Shown: in pieces, positions 18,770-28,176 of the stretch
Layout: each line of letters begins with the position of its first letter
Numbering within the stretch: position 1 is the first letter of the stretch
Translations under genes and position numbers: made by a program
Assembly (NCBI GenBank): GCA_947307175.1
Contig: CAMZIK010000019.1
Location: 1 to 37,031 of the forward strand
Length of the DNA stretch: 37,031 bases
Direction of reading: 5' to 3'
From: an uncultured Clostridia bacterium
GTDB taxonomy: Bacteria; Bacillota; Clostridia; Oscillospirales; Ruminococcaceae
Notes under the pieces: model-generated
Database searches by the model: none
What the model saw: only the letters and a program-made list of their open reading frames with translations
Told to the model about the DNA's origin: nothing

Positions 18770-20127
18770 CACTGTCTGAGGTAAACTCCGTTTTCCTCAA
18801 TGTATTCTTCCATATCCTCTTTGTATTCGAGGTCAAGCAGGTCGTAGTTGTCAAGCGCCTTGAGCGCACGCTGTCCGATGTCGCTGCGGTAGTGAACATC
18901 TACCCAGCTGATCTTCTTCACAGCCTCATAGCTCTTGTCCAGCGCACCCTGCAAAGTCAGCGCCGTGCAGGTAACACCAAGCACACGAACGCCGTTGTTG
19001 GTGAACTTGCCGTCACTGAGCTTCGTTCCTGCGTGGTAAACGAATGCACCTTCGACCTGACCGTTTTCGTCAAGTCCCGAGATCTCATAGCCTTTCTTGT
19101 AGCTTGTCGGGTAGCCGCCGCTTGCCATAACAACGCAGGTGCAGAAGCCCTCTTTCCAGCCGATCTTTACATCAGCAAGTTTATGCTCGTAAATAGCCTC
19201 AAATATCTCGCAGAGATCGCCGTCAAGCATCGGCAGAACGACCTGAGTTTCAGGGTCACCGAAACGGCAGTTGTATTCGATCACCTTAGGACCCTTCGGA
19301 GTCAGCATCAGTCCGAAATACAGACAGCCCTCAAAAGTGCGTCCCTCAGCGTTCATCGCATTCATCGTCGGCAGGAATATCTGCTCCATGCACTGCTTTG
19401 CAATGTCCTCTGTGTAGTACGGATTCGGAGCAACAGTGCCCATTCCGCCCGTGTTCAGTCCGAGATCGCAGTCCAGCGCCCTCTTGTGATCCATCGACGA
19501 GATCATCGGAACGATAGTCTTTCCGTCAGTGAACGAAAGCACCGATACCTCAGGACCTGTCAGGAACTCCTCAACTACGATAGTAGCGCTGCTCTTGCCG
19601 AATTTCAGCTCGTCTATCATCGAGTGTATAGCCTCAACAGCCTCAGCCTCGTTCTGTGCCAGGATAACGCCCTTGCCCAGAGCCAGACCGTCCGCCTTGA
19701 TAACAGCAGGGTAGCTGTTCTGCTTTTTCACATAAGCGATTGCCTCAGCGCTGTTGTCGAATACCTCGTACTTTGCAGTCGGGATATTGTATTTTTTCAT
19801 AAGCTCTTTTGAGAATACCTTGCTGCCCTCGATTATCGCAGCGTCCTTCTTAGGACCGAAAGTCTTGAACCCTTGAGCCTGTAAAGCGTCTACCATGCCA
19901 AGCACCAGCGGGTCGTCAGGAGCAACAGCCACCATGTCCACTTTCAGCTTCTTAGCCAGAGCCACAACGCCCTCAATGTCCGTCGCCGCAACGTCAAAGC
20001 ACTCAGCGTACTTTGAGATGCCGCCGTTTCCGGGCGTGCAGTAAAGCTTGCCAACTTTCTTTGATTCAGCCAGCTTCATAATTATTGCATGTTCACGGCC
20101 GCCGCCGCCAACAACGAGTATGTCCAT
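18769..20127 (-). CDS. purD: Phosphoribosylamine--glycine ligase
   Basis: MDILVVGGGGREHAI, KADGLALGKGVILA, EEFLTGPEVSVLSF, FGDPETQ motifs. Confidence 0.97.
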   Translation of the reverse strand: MDILVVGGGGREHAIIMKLAESKKVGKLYCTPGNGGISKYAECFDVAATDIEGVVALAKKLKVDMVAVAPDDPLVLGMVDALQAQGFKTFGPKKDAAIIEGSKVFSKELMKKYNIPTAKYEVFDNSAEAIAYVKKQNSYPAVIKADGLALGKGVILAQNEAEAVEAIHSMIDELKFGKSSATIVVEEFLTGPEVSVLSFTDGKTIVPMISSMDHKRALDCDLGLNTGGMGTVAPNPYYTEDIAKQCMEQIFLPTMNAMNAEGRTFEGCLYFGLMLTPKGPKVIEYNCRFGDPETQVVLPMLDGDLCEIFEAIYEHKLADVKIGWKEGFCTCVVMASGGYPTSYKKGYEISGLDENGQVEGAFVYHAGTKLSDGKFTNNGVRVLGVTCTALTLQGALDKSYEAVKKISWVDVHYRSDIGQRALKALDNYDLLDLEYKEDMEEYIEENGVYLRQ

Positions 20128-20151
20128 ATTTTCTTCCTCCGTAAAAAAAAA

Positions 20152-21333
20152 TTAGTGGTGGAACAGTCTGATGCCCGTGAATGCCATAGCAATGTTGTAT
20201 TTGTTGCAGGTCATTATAACATGGTCGTCACGGATAGATCCGCCCGGCTCAGCAATGTAAGCAACGCCCGACTTCTTAGCTCTCTCGATGTTGTCGCCAA
20301 ATGGGAAGAAAGCGTCAGAACCAAGGCAAACGTCCTTGTTCTTAGCTATCCATTCTCTCTTTTCCTCAGCGGTCAGAACTTCTGGCTTTACCTTGAAAAG
20401 TGTCTGCCAAACGCCGTCAGCAAGTACATCGTCATGCTCATCGGAAATGTAAACGTCGATGGTGTTGTCTCTGTCAGGACGTCTGATGTCATCAACGAAC
20501 TGAAGTCCGAGTACCTTTGGATGCTGACGCAGCCACCAGATGTCAGCCTTGTTTCCAGCAAGTCTCGTGCAGTGTATCCTCGACTGCTGACCTGCGCCGA
20601 TACCGATAGCCTGTCCGTTCTTAACGTAGCAAACAGAGTTGGACTGTGTGTATTTCAGAGTGATGAGCGAGATAACAAGGTCTGTTTTCTTGTCGTCAGG
20701 AATGTCCTTGTTGTCTGTAACGATATTTGTGAGCATATCGTTGTCTATCTTCAGCTCGTTTCTGCCCTGCTCGAAGGTAACGCCGTAAACCTGCTTTCTC
20801 TCGATAGGAGCTGGAACATAGCTCTCGTCTATCTGAATGATGTTGTATGTGCCTTTTCTCTTTGATTTGAGAATCTCAAGAGCCTTGTCGGTGTAGGAAG
20901 GAGCGATGATACCGTCGGAAACCTCTCTCTTGATAAGGTTAGCCGTGCAGGCGTCGCACTCGTCCGAAAGAGCGATAAAGTCACCGTAAGATGACATTCT
21001 GTCAGCGCCTCTTGCCTTTGCGTAAGCGCAAGCCATAGGTGTCAGCTCGCCCAGATCGTCAACAAAGTATATCTTAGCCTCAGTCTCTGTAAGCGGAGTT
21101 CCCACAGCCGCACCTGCTGGGGAAACGTGCTTGAAAGAAGTCGCAGCGCAAAGCCCCGTAGCCTTTTTCAGCTCCTTTACCAGCTGCCAGCCGTTGAAAG
21201 CGTCCAGCAGATTGATGTAGCCCGGCTTGCCGTTAAGCACCGTGATAGGCAGCTCCTTTCCGTCCTCCATAAAGACCTTTGACGGCTTCTGATTAGGGTT
21301 GCAGCCGTACTTTAAAAGCATTTCGTTTGCCAT
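20152..21333 (-). CDS. Stand-alone AICAR formyltransferase (PurH C-terminal-domain type, no IMP cyclohydrolase domain)
   Basis: LKYGCNPNQKP, LNGKPGYINLLDA, SFKHVSPAGAAVG, LKYTQSNSVCYVKNGQAIGIGAGQQSRIHCTRLA, SDAFFPFGDNIERA; 393 aa with no N-terminal MGS-like domain. Confidence 0.93.
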   Translation of the reverse strand: MANEMLLKYGCNPNQKPSKVFMEDGKELPITVLNGKPGYINLLDAFNGWQLVKELKKATGLCAATSFKHVSPAGAAVGTPLTETEAKIYFVDDLGELTPMACAYAKARGADRMSSYGDFIALSDECDACTANLIKREVSDGIIAPSYTDKALEILKSKRKGTYNIIQIDESYVPAPIERKQVYGVTFEQGRNELKIDNDMLTNIVTDNKDIPDDKKTDLVISLITLKYTQSNSVCYVKNGQAIGIGAGQQSRIHCTRLAGNKADIWWLRQHPKVLGLQFVDDIRRPDRDNTIDVYISDEHDDVLADGVWQTLFKVKPEVLTAEEKREWIAKNKDVCLGSDAFFPFGDNIERAKKSGVAYIAEPGGSIRDDHVIMTCNKYNIAMAFTGIRLFHH

Positions 21334-21349
21334 TTTCCATTACCTCCGT

Positions 21350-22084
21350 TTATTTGATAGTGTAGTCTTTCATTTTTTCTTTATCTCCAAAGAACGCATC
21401 CATGTCGATGTGTTCTTCTTCGCCCTTATAGCCTTCGAGCCTTGCATCGTCGCTGTACTGCCAGAAGACCCAGTCTCCCACAAACAGCGGCTTGAAATAA
21501 ACATTTCTTATCCACAGCGGATAATCTGCAAGTTCGCTTTCTTTTATGTATTTGTCATAGCTTTTGCCTGTTGCATATATTATCGGCTTTACCCCGTAGT
21601 GTTCCTCCAGTGCTTTAGCCATATCCAGAACTTCGGGTACAACATCGCTGCTGTCTTTCGGAGACTTTTCATAATCCCCGTAAAACTCAAGGTCAATCAC
21701 AGGCGCAAGCATACCGCTTTTCTTTTCAACAGTCTTTATAAAATGCTCTGCCTGCTGCTTTCCGCTGCTGTCAAAGCTGAAAAAGTGGTAAGCACCGCAG
21801 ATAAGATCGGTCTTTAATGCATTTTCAAGGTTGTATTCAAACCTTTCGTCAATATGCTCGCTGCCTTCGGTCGCTTTGATGAAAGCAAAGTCTATGCCTT
21901 TTGAAGCAAGCACCTTCCAGTCTATCTCGCCCTGATAGCTTGAAACGTCAACGCCCTGCATCTCATAATTGCCGTAGAACATATCGTTCGGGTGCAGTAT
22001 CTTAAAGTAAACAAGACCGAGCAGCGCGGCACATATTACAATCAAGCAGGCAAATACTATAAGAATCTTTTTGCGTATACTCAT
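21350..22084 (-). CDS. Glycoside hydrolase family 25 (lysozyme-like), membrane-anchored
   Basis: N-terminal TM; GVDVSSYQGEIDWKVLASKGIDFAFIKATEGSEHID, GAYHFFSF, PVIDLEFYGDY, IYATGKSYDKYI. Confidence 0.92.
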   Translation of the reverse strand: MSIRKKILIVFACLIVICAALLGLVYFKILHPNDMFYGNYEMQGVDVSSYQGEIDWKVLASKGIDFAFIKATEGSEHIDERFEYNLENALKTDLICGAYHFFSFDSSGKQQAEHFIKTVEKKSGMLAPVIDLEFYGDYEKSPKDSSDVVPEVLDMAKALEEHYGVKPIIYATGKSYDKYIKESELADYPLWIRNVYFKPLFVGDWVFWQYSDDARLEGYKGEEEHIDMDAFFGDKEKMKDYTIK

Positions 22085-22087
22085 TGA

Positions 22088-24103
22088 TCATTCCTTCCAG
22101 AACTCCGTGTTGAAGTATTCCGAGTTCTGCTGTATCTGCTCTGTGAACTCGTCTCTGCCCATTTCCTCGGCAAGTGTTTTTTTATCTGAGAACAGGTCGG
22201 TCCCCAGTCCCAGTCTGCCGCCTTTTATCTCTGCGCCCAGCGCCGAAAGGGTAGTGGGGAACATATCCATAGGCGAGAAAATTCGGTTCTTAGGGTTTTC
22301 AGGAGTCTTCTGCGCATTGATGAAGCAGTTGTACGGCGTCCTCTCGTAGCCGTCCTGTTCAAGCTCCATTCCCTCAGGAACGTGTTCTGCGATGTGATCT
22401 CCCGTGATGATTACCACCGTGTCCTCAAAGTAAGGCTTTGTCTTTAGCCAGTTTATAAAGCTTTCCACCTGCCTTGAAGTGCAGTTCACCGCCGAAGCGA
22501 ACCTGTTTCCGAGGCTGTTGTCGCAAAGCGGGCAGCGGTAGCCTTCCTCGAAGCTGTGCGTGTCCATAGTGTACATCGTCACCGCAAACGGCTTGTCACC
22601 CTTTGCAAGCTCATCTATCTTCTGCTTTGAGAATTCAAACATCTTTCTGTCCTCAAAGCCCCACATCTCAAAGTAGTCCTCTGGTATAAGCCCTTCCTCT
22701 TTTGCCTTGTTCAGATCGAAGACATTGCTGTCCCCGTATCTTCCGACATAGCTGTTGTAAGCCGCAAAGTTTGCGTCCGAGCCTTCAATGAAAAGCTGCT
22801 CGTAGCCGTTGTCGTGAAGCACATCTTCCAGCCTGCGCAGCGACGGCAGAAAGCTTTTCAGCTCGCCCATGTCGTTTCTCATCTTTCCCAGCGGAGTCAT
22901 CAGCACAACGCCTGAAGTCTGGGCGATAGTCGCTCCCATCGTGTAAGCTATGCTCGAAGTGCGTACTACCGAACCGCCGAGCTTGTCGGTGTTAGAAAAG
23001 TTCAGGTTGTCCTTTGCAAGCTTAGTAAGCTCAGGCATTATGTCCGAGTCCTGTATACCGCCGTTTTCAGGCGTCGTGTATGAGTTCTCAAATGATTCGA
23101 GATATATGTAAATAAGGTTTTTCTTCTTTTCGGGGAACACTATATTCTCAGCGCTTGGCGCAACATAGTGCTCCTCATAGATAGTCGATGTATGCAGCAG
23201 ATTGCTTATGTACGAGAATGTACTCGTCTCATAGAACAAAGCCGCTGCCGAAAATACGGGCAGAACTATCCATACCGTCAATCTTGCAGGCTTAGCTTTT
23301 GCCCTGAATTTTGTTTTTTTGTCCGGGCATCTGAATTCGATGCTGTCCGAGCGTGTCATTCTGATAAGCCTTACGCAAAGCACCGCCGCCGCAGCGACCG
23401 CCAGACACGCATATATCACGAGCTTTCTGGCCATGTCGGGAGAGTACCCGTCGTTAGCAAAACGTATCGTGAACAGTATCGCTTCGATGTCCATGCTCGG
23501 AAAGTGAAAATGCAGAAAAGTCGTCGCAGTCAGCATCAGAGCCGACAGACACATAAGTATGCACCCGACGATAAGTCCTATCTTCCTGCCGACACTCCTT
23601 TTCCCGTCCTTCTTTTCAGCGCTGAAAAACGGCTGTATCGACATAAGCAGCAGCCTGTACACCCTGAATATCACAAAGGGCTTGAACGGCTTTGCCGCAA
23701 GAAAGCTCATCAGCCTGTGCAGCACAAGCGCTCCCAGGCATATCCCTATCGGTATCAGCCAGATGACCAGCCACCTGATGTGCCTGTGCTGACCGTAATA
23801 AGTCTCGCTGCAAATGAAGTTTACCGAGCTGTCGTAGCCTGTGCTTGCAAAAATGTATATCCCCACGACCCTGTACAGCCAAAGCGGCGACCTTACAGGC
23901 GAAACGCAGGGCAGCCAGAAAGCCGTAAGGCTTAAAAACGGACACAGCGCATAGAATACCCCTTCAAAAATGCCGACATCGAGAAATGTCAGCAGAAGCT
24001 GCATTATCCTTGCCGTGACCGCAGCCGAAGCCGCAAGCGTAAATATTATATGACCCTTCGGGTTTTTCTTTATACAGCCTGCATATGCGGATAAAAGTCT
24101 CAT
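22088..24103 (-). CDS. LTA synthase-like membrane sulfatase/phosphoglycerol transferase family protein
   Basis: Multiple N-terminal TM helices; YIYLESFENSYT, FIEGSDANFAAYNSYVGRYG, TMDTHSFEEGYRC, VVIITGDHIAEHVPEGM. Confidence 0.88.
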   Translation of the reverse strand: MRLLSAYAGCIKKNPKGHIIFTLAASAAVTARIMQLLLTFLDVGIFEGVFYALCPFLSLTAFWLPCVSPVRSPLWLYRVVGIYIFASTGYDSSVNFICSETYYGQHRHIRWLVIWLIPIGICLGALVLHRLMSFLAAKPFKPFVIFRVYRLLLMSIQPFFSAEKKDGKRSVGRKIGLIVGCILMCLSALMLTATTFLHFHFPSMDIEAILFTIRFANDGYSPDMARKLVIYACLAVAAAAVLCVRLIRMTRSDSIEFRCPDKKTKFRAKAKPARLTVWIVLPVFSAAALFYETSTFSYISNLLHTSTIYEEHYVAPSAENIVFPEKKKNLIYIYLESFENSYTTPENGGIQDSDIMPELTKLAKDNLNFSNTDKLGGSVVRTSSIAYTMGATIAQTSGVVLMTPLGKMRNDMGELKSFLPSLRRLEDVLHDNGYEQLFIEGSDANFAAYNSYVGRYGDSNVFDLNKAKEEGLIPEDYFEMWGFEDRKMFEFSKQKIDELAKGDKPFAVTMYTMDTHSFEEGYRCPLCDNSLGNRFASAVNCTSRQVESFINWLKTKPYFEDTVVIITGDHIAEHVPEGMELEQDGYERTPYNCFINAQKTPENPKNRIFSPMDMFPTTLSALGAEIKGGRLGLGTDLFSDKKTLAEEMGRDEFTEQIQQNSEYFNTEFWKE

Positions 24104-24137
24104 TCGTTGTCACCACTGTACATTTTTTTGTACAGTT

Positions 24138-24575
24138 TTACCCCTGTTCTTTTTTCTTTTTCCGTTTCAGCATAAGCTTTTTCGGTCTTATTTTTATCTT
24201 TCTTTTTTTCTTTTCTTTTGTCGGGATCGTCCTGATCTCGTCAACGTGAGTGAACACATTTTCGGGATTTACAAAGCCGTAATCGCTCTGAAGCTCTCTG
24301 CCCACATAGATGTGTACCTCCGTGCGCATGCCCTTGTATTCGTTTTTCACGCTTCCGTTGAGCGTAGCGATGACAAGCTCGCCCGTGTCCTTTATCGTAC
24401 CGATAAGAGTGACCTTTGTAGCGATAGGCAGTCTTCCCGTCTTGACAGCAGCTTCCTCGCCGTCAATGATGAGCCTTGTCCTGCCCTTGTTCACTATCCT
24501 TATCTCATGACCGTTGTAGTCGGTGCGCCACGCCTCATGGTCGCCCATTTTGTAAGCAAGTGTTTCGGTAGCCAT
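24138..24575 (-). CDS. Hypothetical protein with strongly basic C-terminal tail
   Basis: 145 aa; C-terminus KEKKKRKIKIRPKKLMLKRKKKKEQG. Confidence 0.6.
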   Translation of the reverse strand: MATETLAYKMGDHEAWRTDYNGHEIRIVNKGRTRLIIDGEEAAVKTGRLPIATKVTLIGTIKDTGELVIATLNGSVKNEYKGMRTEVHIYVGRELQSDYGFVNPENVFTHVDEIRTIPTKEKKKRKIKIRPKKLMLKRKKKKEQG

Positions 24576-24589
24576 CTCAAACCTCCGTG

Positions 24590-25306
24590 TTATTTAGAGT
24601 ATTTGTTTACGACCTTTGTTGTTGCCTTTCCGCTTTCAATATCAATGAATCTTACAAACAGCGAAACCTTGTTGTCCTCGTTCAGAGCGTTCCACAGATC
24701 GTTTGTGAAAGCATCGATGTCGTTTGGTATCTCTATCTTTTCAGGTTCGCCCTCAAAGCTCGGCAGCGGGTTTCCGTCGCCCATGTATGTGTGGATAAAG
24801 TGACCCACGCCGTCCAGAGGCTTGGTGTAGGTGAAAGTAAATCTTTCAGCACAGTCAGGGTTTCCGTCTGCTGATTTGATGATGTTCATAGCATAGTTGT
24901 ATTCGCCGTTTCCAACGTGCATAATGCCTGAGATACGAGGAGTGTAGTTCGGAGCATCGTCCTCGTAGAGCCTTGTGCGCAGAGCCTGCTCAAAGGTCTG
25001 CTGCTTGTCCATAAGCTCATATATAGTGTCGGTCTGGTCGCCGTTAGTAACGATAGTCTTGTTTCCCAGAACTCTGACAGGGGAGTAGATGATAAGGTGC
25101 GGATCTGTCAGCTTGCTCGGATCGGCAGCCTCGGTCTTTATTCCGTCCTCAGTTTCGGTGAAAACTCTGTTTCTTGAGTTCACGCTTCTTCCCATGATGA
25201 AATAAGCCGTAACAGCGCTCTTTCCGTCAGCGCTCTTTCCGATGATTATTCCTCTTCCGGGGTAGCTGTTAGCCTTTAAAGCCTCATAAATGTCGATGGT
25301 TTTCAT
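24590..25306 (-). CDS. IMP cyclohydrolase, PurO-type (IMP_cyclohyd family)
   Basis: ANSYPGRGIIIGKSADGK, YFIMGRSVNSRNRVF, TPRISGIM, HTYMGDGNPLPSFEGEPE. Confidence 0.85.
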   Translation of the reverse strand: MKTIDIYEALKANSYPGRGIIIGKSADGKSAVTAYFIMGRSVNSRNRVFTETEDGIKTEAADPSKLTDPHLIIYSPVRVLGNKTIVTNGDQTDTIYELMDKQQTFEQALRTRLYEDDAPNYTPRISGIMHVGNGEYNYAMNIIKSADGNPDCAERFTFTYTKPLDGVGHFIHTYMGDGNPLPSFEGEPEKIEIPNDIDAFTNDLWNALNEDNKVSLFVRFIDIESGKATTKVVNKYSK

Positions 25307-25344
25307 GGTATCTCTCCTTATAAGTTATTTTTCCGTTTTCTTCA

Positions 25345-25536
25345 TTATTTTCTTTTGCGCCAAAACATAAACAGACCTGTCATAAGAGCAAGGGTGCCTG
25401 GGAAGATAAGGTTTGCGCCTATACTGAACTCGAACTCACTGCTTGTGATGAATCTTGAATACAGATAGTCCAGAAGTGTGTAAACTCCAATGAATATCGC
25501 AATATAGGCTATAAGCATCAGTATCATTCTTGCCAC
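25345..25536 (-). CDS. Hypothetical small two-TM membrane protein
   Basis: 63 aa, two hydrophobic helices, basic end FWRKRK. Confidence 0.5.
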   Translation of the reverse strand: MARMILMLIAYIAIFIGVYTLLDYLYSRFITSSEFEFSIGANLIFPGTLALMTGLFMFWRKRK

Positions 25537-25542
25537 AGTCTA

Positions 25543-26046
25543 TTAGTCCCTTTCAGCTTTCATGTTTATGCAGTCCCACTTTTCGCCGCCGAATTCAAAA
25601 CTATCCTTTTCGGTGTCCGTCGGGATAAAGCCAGCTGCCTTGTAGCAGCCCAGTGCGCTTTCGTTGTTCGCAAAAACTCCGAGCGTAACGACCTTTGCGC
25701 CGAATATCTCAAACGCATATCTCAGCGCCTGCGAGAGCATCTGCTTGCCGTAGCCCTTGCCTCGCATTTCGGGCGAAATGATTATGAAGCCCATGTGTAT
25801 GCTGTTGTTTTCACAGTCTGCTTTGCGGAAAATAAAGTGTCCGCAGACTTTTCCGCTTTCGTCCAGCGCCGTCATGAACCACGCATTTTCGTCCTTGCAG
25901 AATTCGTCGTATCTGTCGTTCAGCTGCTGCGGTGTCATCGGGTATGTGTACATTCCCGCACACCATTTCATAAAGCCTTTTTCGTCTGTCAGCCAGCTGC
26001 TTATTATCCCGCTGTCTGACTTCTTGTACGGTCTTAATCTTATCAT
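25543..26046 (-). CDS. GNAT-family N-acetyltransferase
   Basis: MIRLRPYKKSDSGIISSWL start; GFIIISPEMRGKGYGKQMLSQALRYAF acetyl-CoA motif. Upstream extension of the ORF overlaps purN and is unlikely. Confidence 0.88.
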   Translation of the reverse strand: MIRLRPYKKSDSGIISSWLTDEKGFMKWCAGMYTYPMTPQQLNDRYDEFCKDENAWFMTALDESGKVCGHFIFRKADCENNSIHMGFIIISPEMRGKGYGKQMLSQALRYAFEIFGAKVVTLGVFANNESALGCYKAAGFIPTDTEKDSFEFGGEKWDCINMKAERD

Positions 26047-26087
26047 TTTTGTCTCTCCTGATCTTCTGTCTTTTGTTTTTTTATCTC

Positions 26088-26723
26088 TTAGTCGTCTTCT
26101 CTTATGACGTATGCCTTGCCGTCTTTTATCTCTATCCTGTCCTCGCAGAAAAGCGAAACAGCTCTGGGAAGTATCTTCCATTCAGCTTTTTCCATTATCC
26201 TGCGCTGGAGCGTTTCGGGAGTGTCATCATTTCTGACTGCAACAGGGAACTGCAGGATTATTGCGCCTGCGTCTGCCTGCTCGTTTACGAAATGCACAGT
26301 CGCACCCGATACCTTTACACCGTATTCAAGCGCCTTTTCGTGAACTTTCAGCCCGTAGAAACCTTCTCCGCAGAAGCTCGGGATAAGCGCAGGGTGAACG
26401 TTTATTATCCTGTATGGGTACGTCTTGGTCACACATTCGTCAAGGATAGTCATAAAGCCCGCAAGTACCACAAGATCAGCCTTCTGCCTGTTGAGCTCCG
26501 CAAGGATAGCCTCGCTGTAAGCCTTGCTGTCTGAGTATTCTTTTCGTGGTATAACTACCGTCGGTATATCTGCTTTTTTAGCACGCTCCAGAGCAAAAGC
26601 TCCGTCCTTTGAGGATATAACGCAGGTTATCTTTCCGCCTTTTATCTCGCCTCTGTCCTGCGAGTCGATGAGCGCCTGTAAGTTCGTTCCGCCGCCCGAA
26701 ACGAGTACAACTATGTTTTTCAT
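26088..26723 (-). CDS. purN: Phosphoribosylglycinamide formyltransferase
   Basis: VLVSGGGTNLQALID, LVVLAGFMTIL, NVHPALIPSFCGEGFYG, GATVHFVNEQADAGAII. Confidence 0.96.
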   Translation of the reverse strand: MKNIVVLVSGGGTNLQALIDSQDRGEIKGGKITCVISSKDGAFALERAKKADIPTVVIPRKEYSDSKAYSEAILAELNRQKADLVVLAGFMTILDECVTKTYPYRIINVHPALIPSFCGEGFYGLKVHEKALEYGVKVSGATVHFVNEQADAGAIILQFPVAVRNDDTPETLQRRIMEKAEWKILPRAVSLFCEDRIEIKDGKAYVIREDD

Positions 26724-26875
26724 ATTTTCAGTTCCTTAAATCATTATTATAGCCACCCGGCAAAACAGCTCCGATGCTGTTGCCGCTGCGTGACTGCGGA
26801 AATTCTTCCGGTGCTTTGTTGAGTAGATCCTTTTGAAAAAGAATCTTTCCTGAACTCTCTCGGGATCTCTCACTA

Positions 26876-27044
26876 CTTTTTCGTTATCGGGGTCTTTTGA
26901 CCCCGATGGCGAAAAAGCAATAAAAGGTTTCTGAAAGGGGGATAAGCGGCCTTGCGGTCGCTTGCGAGGATATTCAAAGAATATCCTCGGGGGACAACAG
27001 AGTAACCGTTGCCACGGTTACTCTCGAAAATGCGCAGCATTTTC
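26876..27044. repeat. Cluster of five consecutive perfect or near-perfect stem-loops in the purM-purN intergenic region
   Basis: Hairpins 26876-26917, 26946-26961, 26965-26989, 26999-27024, 27026-27044. Confidence 0.85.
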
Positions 27045-27096
27045 TGCTTCATCTAAAAGAGTTTGCCCCAATAAAACACCGAAAGTATCTCCTCAA

Positions 27097-28143
27097 TTAT
27101 TCGGTGATAACTACGCCGTAGTCGGCTTTGATAAGCTCGCCGAGGACATAAGCGTCTTCGCCTGCGGCTTTGATAGCCTCAACAGCCTTATCTGCGTCAG
27201 CCTTGTCGACAACTACGGTCATACCAACGCCCATGTTGAACGTGTTGAACATATCTCTTTCGGGGATATTGCCTGTCTTTGCGATAAGATCGAAGATAGG
27301 CAGCACCTGAACGTCTTTTCTTGAGATCTTAGCCGAAAGACCCTTTGGCAGTGAACGTGGAATATTCTCGTAGAAGCCGCCGCCTGTGATGTGGGAAATG
27401 CTCTTGACGTTTACTTTGTCAAGCAGGCTCATAATAGCCTTGACGTAAATTCTTGTCGGAGTCAGCAGAACTTCACCGAGAGTCTTTCCGCCAAGCTCGT
27501 CGTAAGTCTTTGCAAGGCTTTCTTCGCTCACGTCAAAAACCTTTCTAACAAGGCTGAAGCCGTTTGAGTGAACACCGCTTGACTTTATGGCGATCATAAC
27601 GTCGCCCTCTTTCTGCTTGCTCGGGTCGATTATCTTGTCCTTGTCAACAACGCCGACAGAGAAGCCTGCAAGGTCGTAGTCCTCATCAGGCATAAGACCC
27701 GGATGTTCAGCTGTTTCTCCGCCGATAAGTGCGCAGCCAGCCTGAACGCAGCCCTCTGCAATGCCGGAAACGATCTGAGCTATCTTTTCGGGATAGTTCT
27801 TTCCGCAGGCGATGTAGTCAAGGAAGAACTGCGGCTTTGCTCCGCAGCAGATAATGTCGTTTACGCACATAGCTACGCAGTCGATGCCGACAGTGTCGTG
27901 CTTGTCAAGCAGGAAAGCGATCTTTATCTTCGTGCCAACGCCGTCAGTTCCCGAAACGAGAACAGGCTTGTTTATGCCTGTGATGTCAAGCTCGAACAGA
28001 CCTCCGAAACCGCCGATGCCGTCGAGAACTCCCTTTGTGACAGTCCTTGCGACATACTGCTTCATAAGCTCGACAGCCTTGTATCCTGCCGTAACGTCAA
28101 CTCCTGCGTCCTTGTAGCTGTTTGAATAGCTGTTATTGTTCAT
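27097..28143 (-). CDS. purM: Phosphoribosylformylglycinamidine cyclo-ligase
   Basis: [74 protein letters not shown]. Confidence 0.96.
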   Translation of the reverse strand: MNNNSYSNSYKDAGVDVTAGYKAVELMKQYVARTVTKGVLDGIGGFGGLFELDITGINKPVLVSGTDGVGTKIKIAFLLDKHDTVGIDCVAMCVNDIICCGAKPQFFLDYIACGKNYPEKIAQIVSGIAEGCVQAGCALIGGETAEHPGLMPDEDYDLAGFSVGVVDKDKIIDPSKQKEGDVMIAIKSSGVHSNGFSLVRKVFDVSEESLAKTYDELGGKTLGEVLLTPTRIYVKAIMSLLDKVNVKSISHITGGGFYENIPRSLPKGLSAKISRKDVQVLPIFDLIAKTGNIPERDMFNTFNMGVGMTVVVDKADADKAVEAIKAAGEDAYVLGELIKADYGVVITE

Positions 28144-28176
28144 ATGTCTTATCCTTTCGTTGTATATGATATTTGG

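Noticed and set aside
18682-19812. 376-codon + strand ORF
   Set aside because: Antisense to purD, whose motifs are unambiguous; a long frame on the opposite strand of a coding region.
20089-20865. 258-codon + strand ORF
   Set aside because: Antisense to the AICAR transformylase gene; no recognisable protein features.
23168-23935. 255-codon + strand ORF
   Set aside because: Antisense to the LTA-synthase-like gene; composition looks like reverse-frame artefact.
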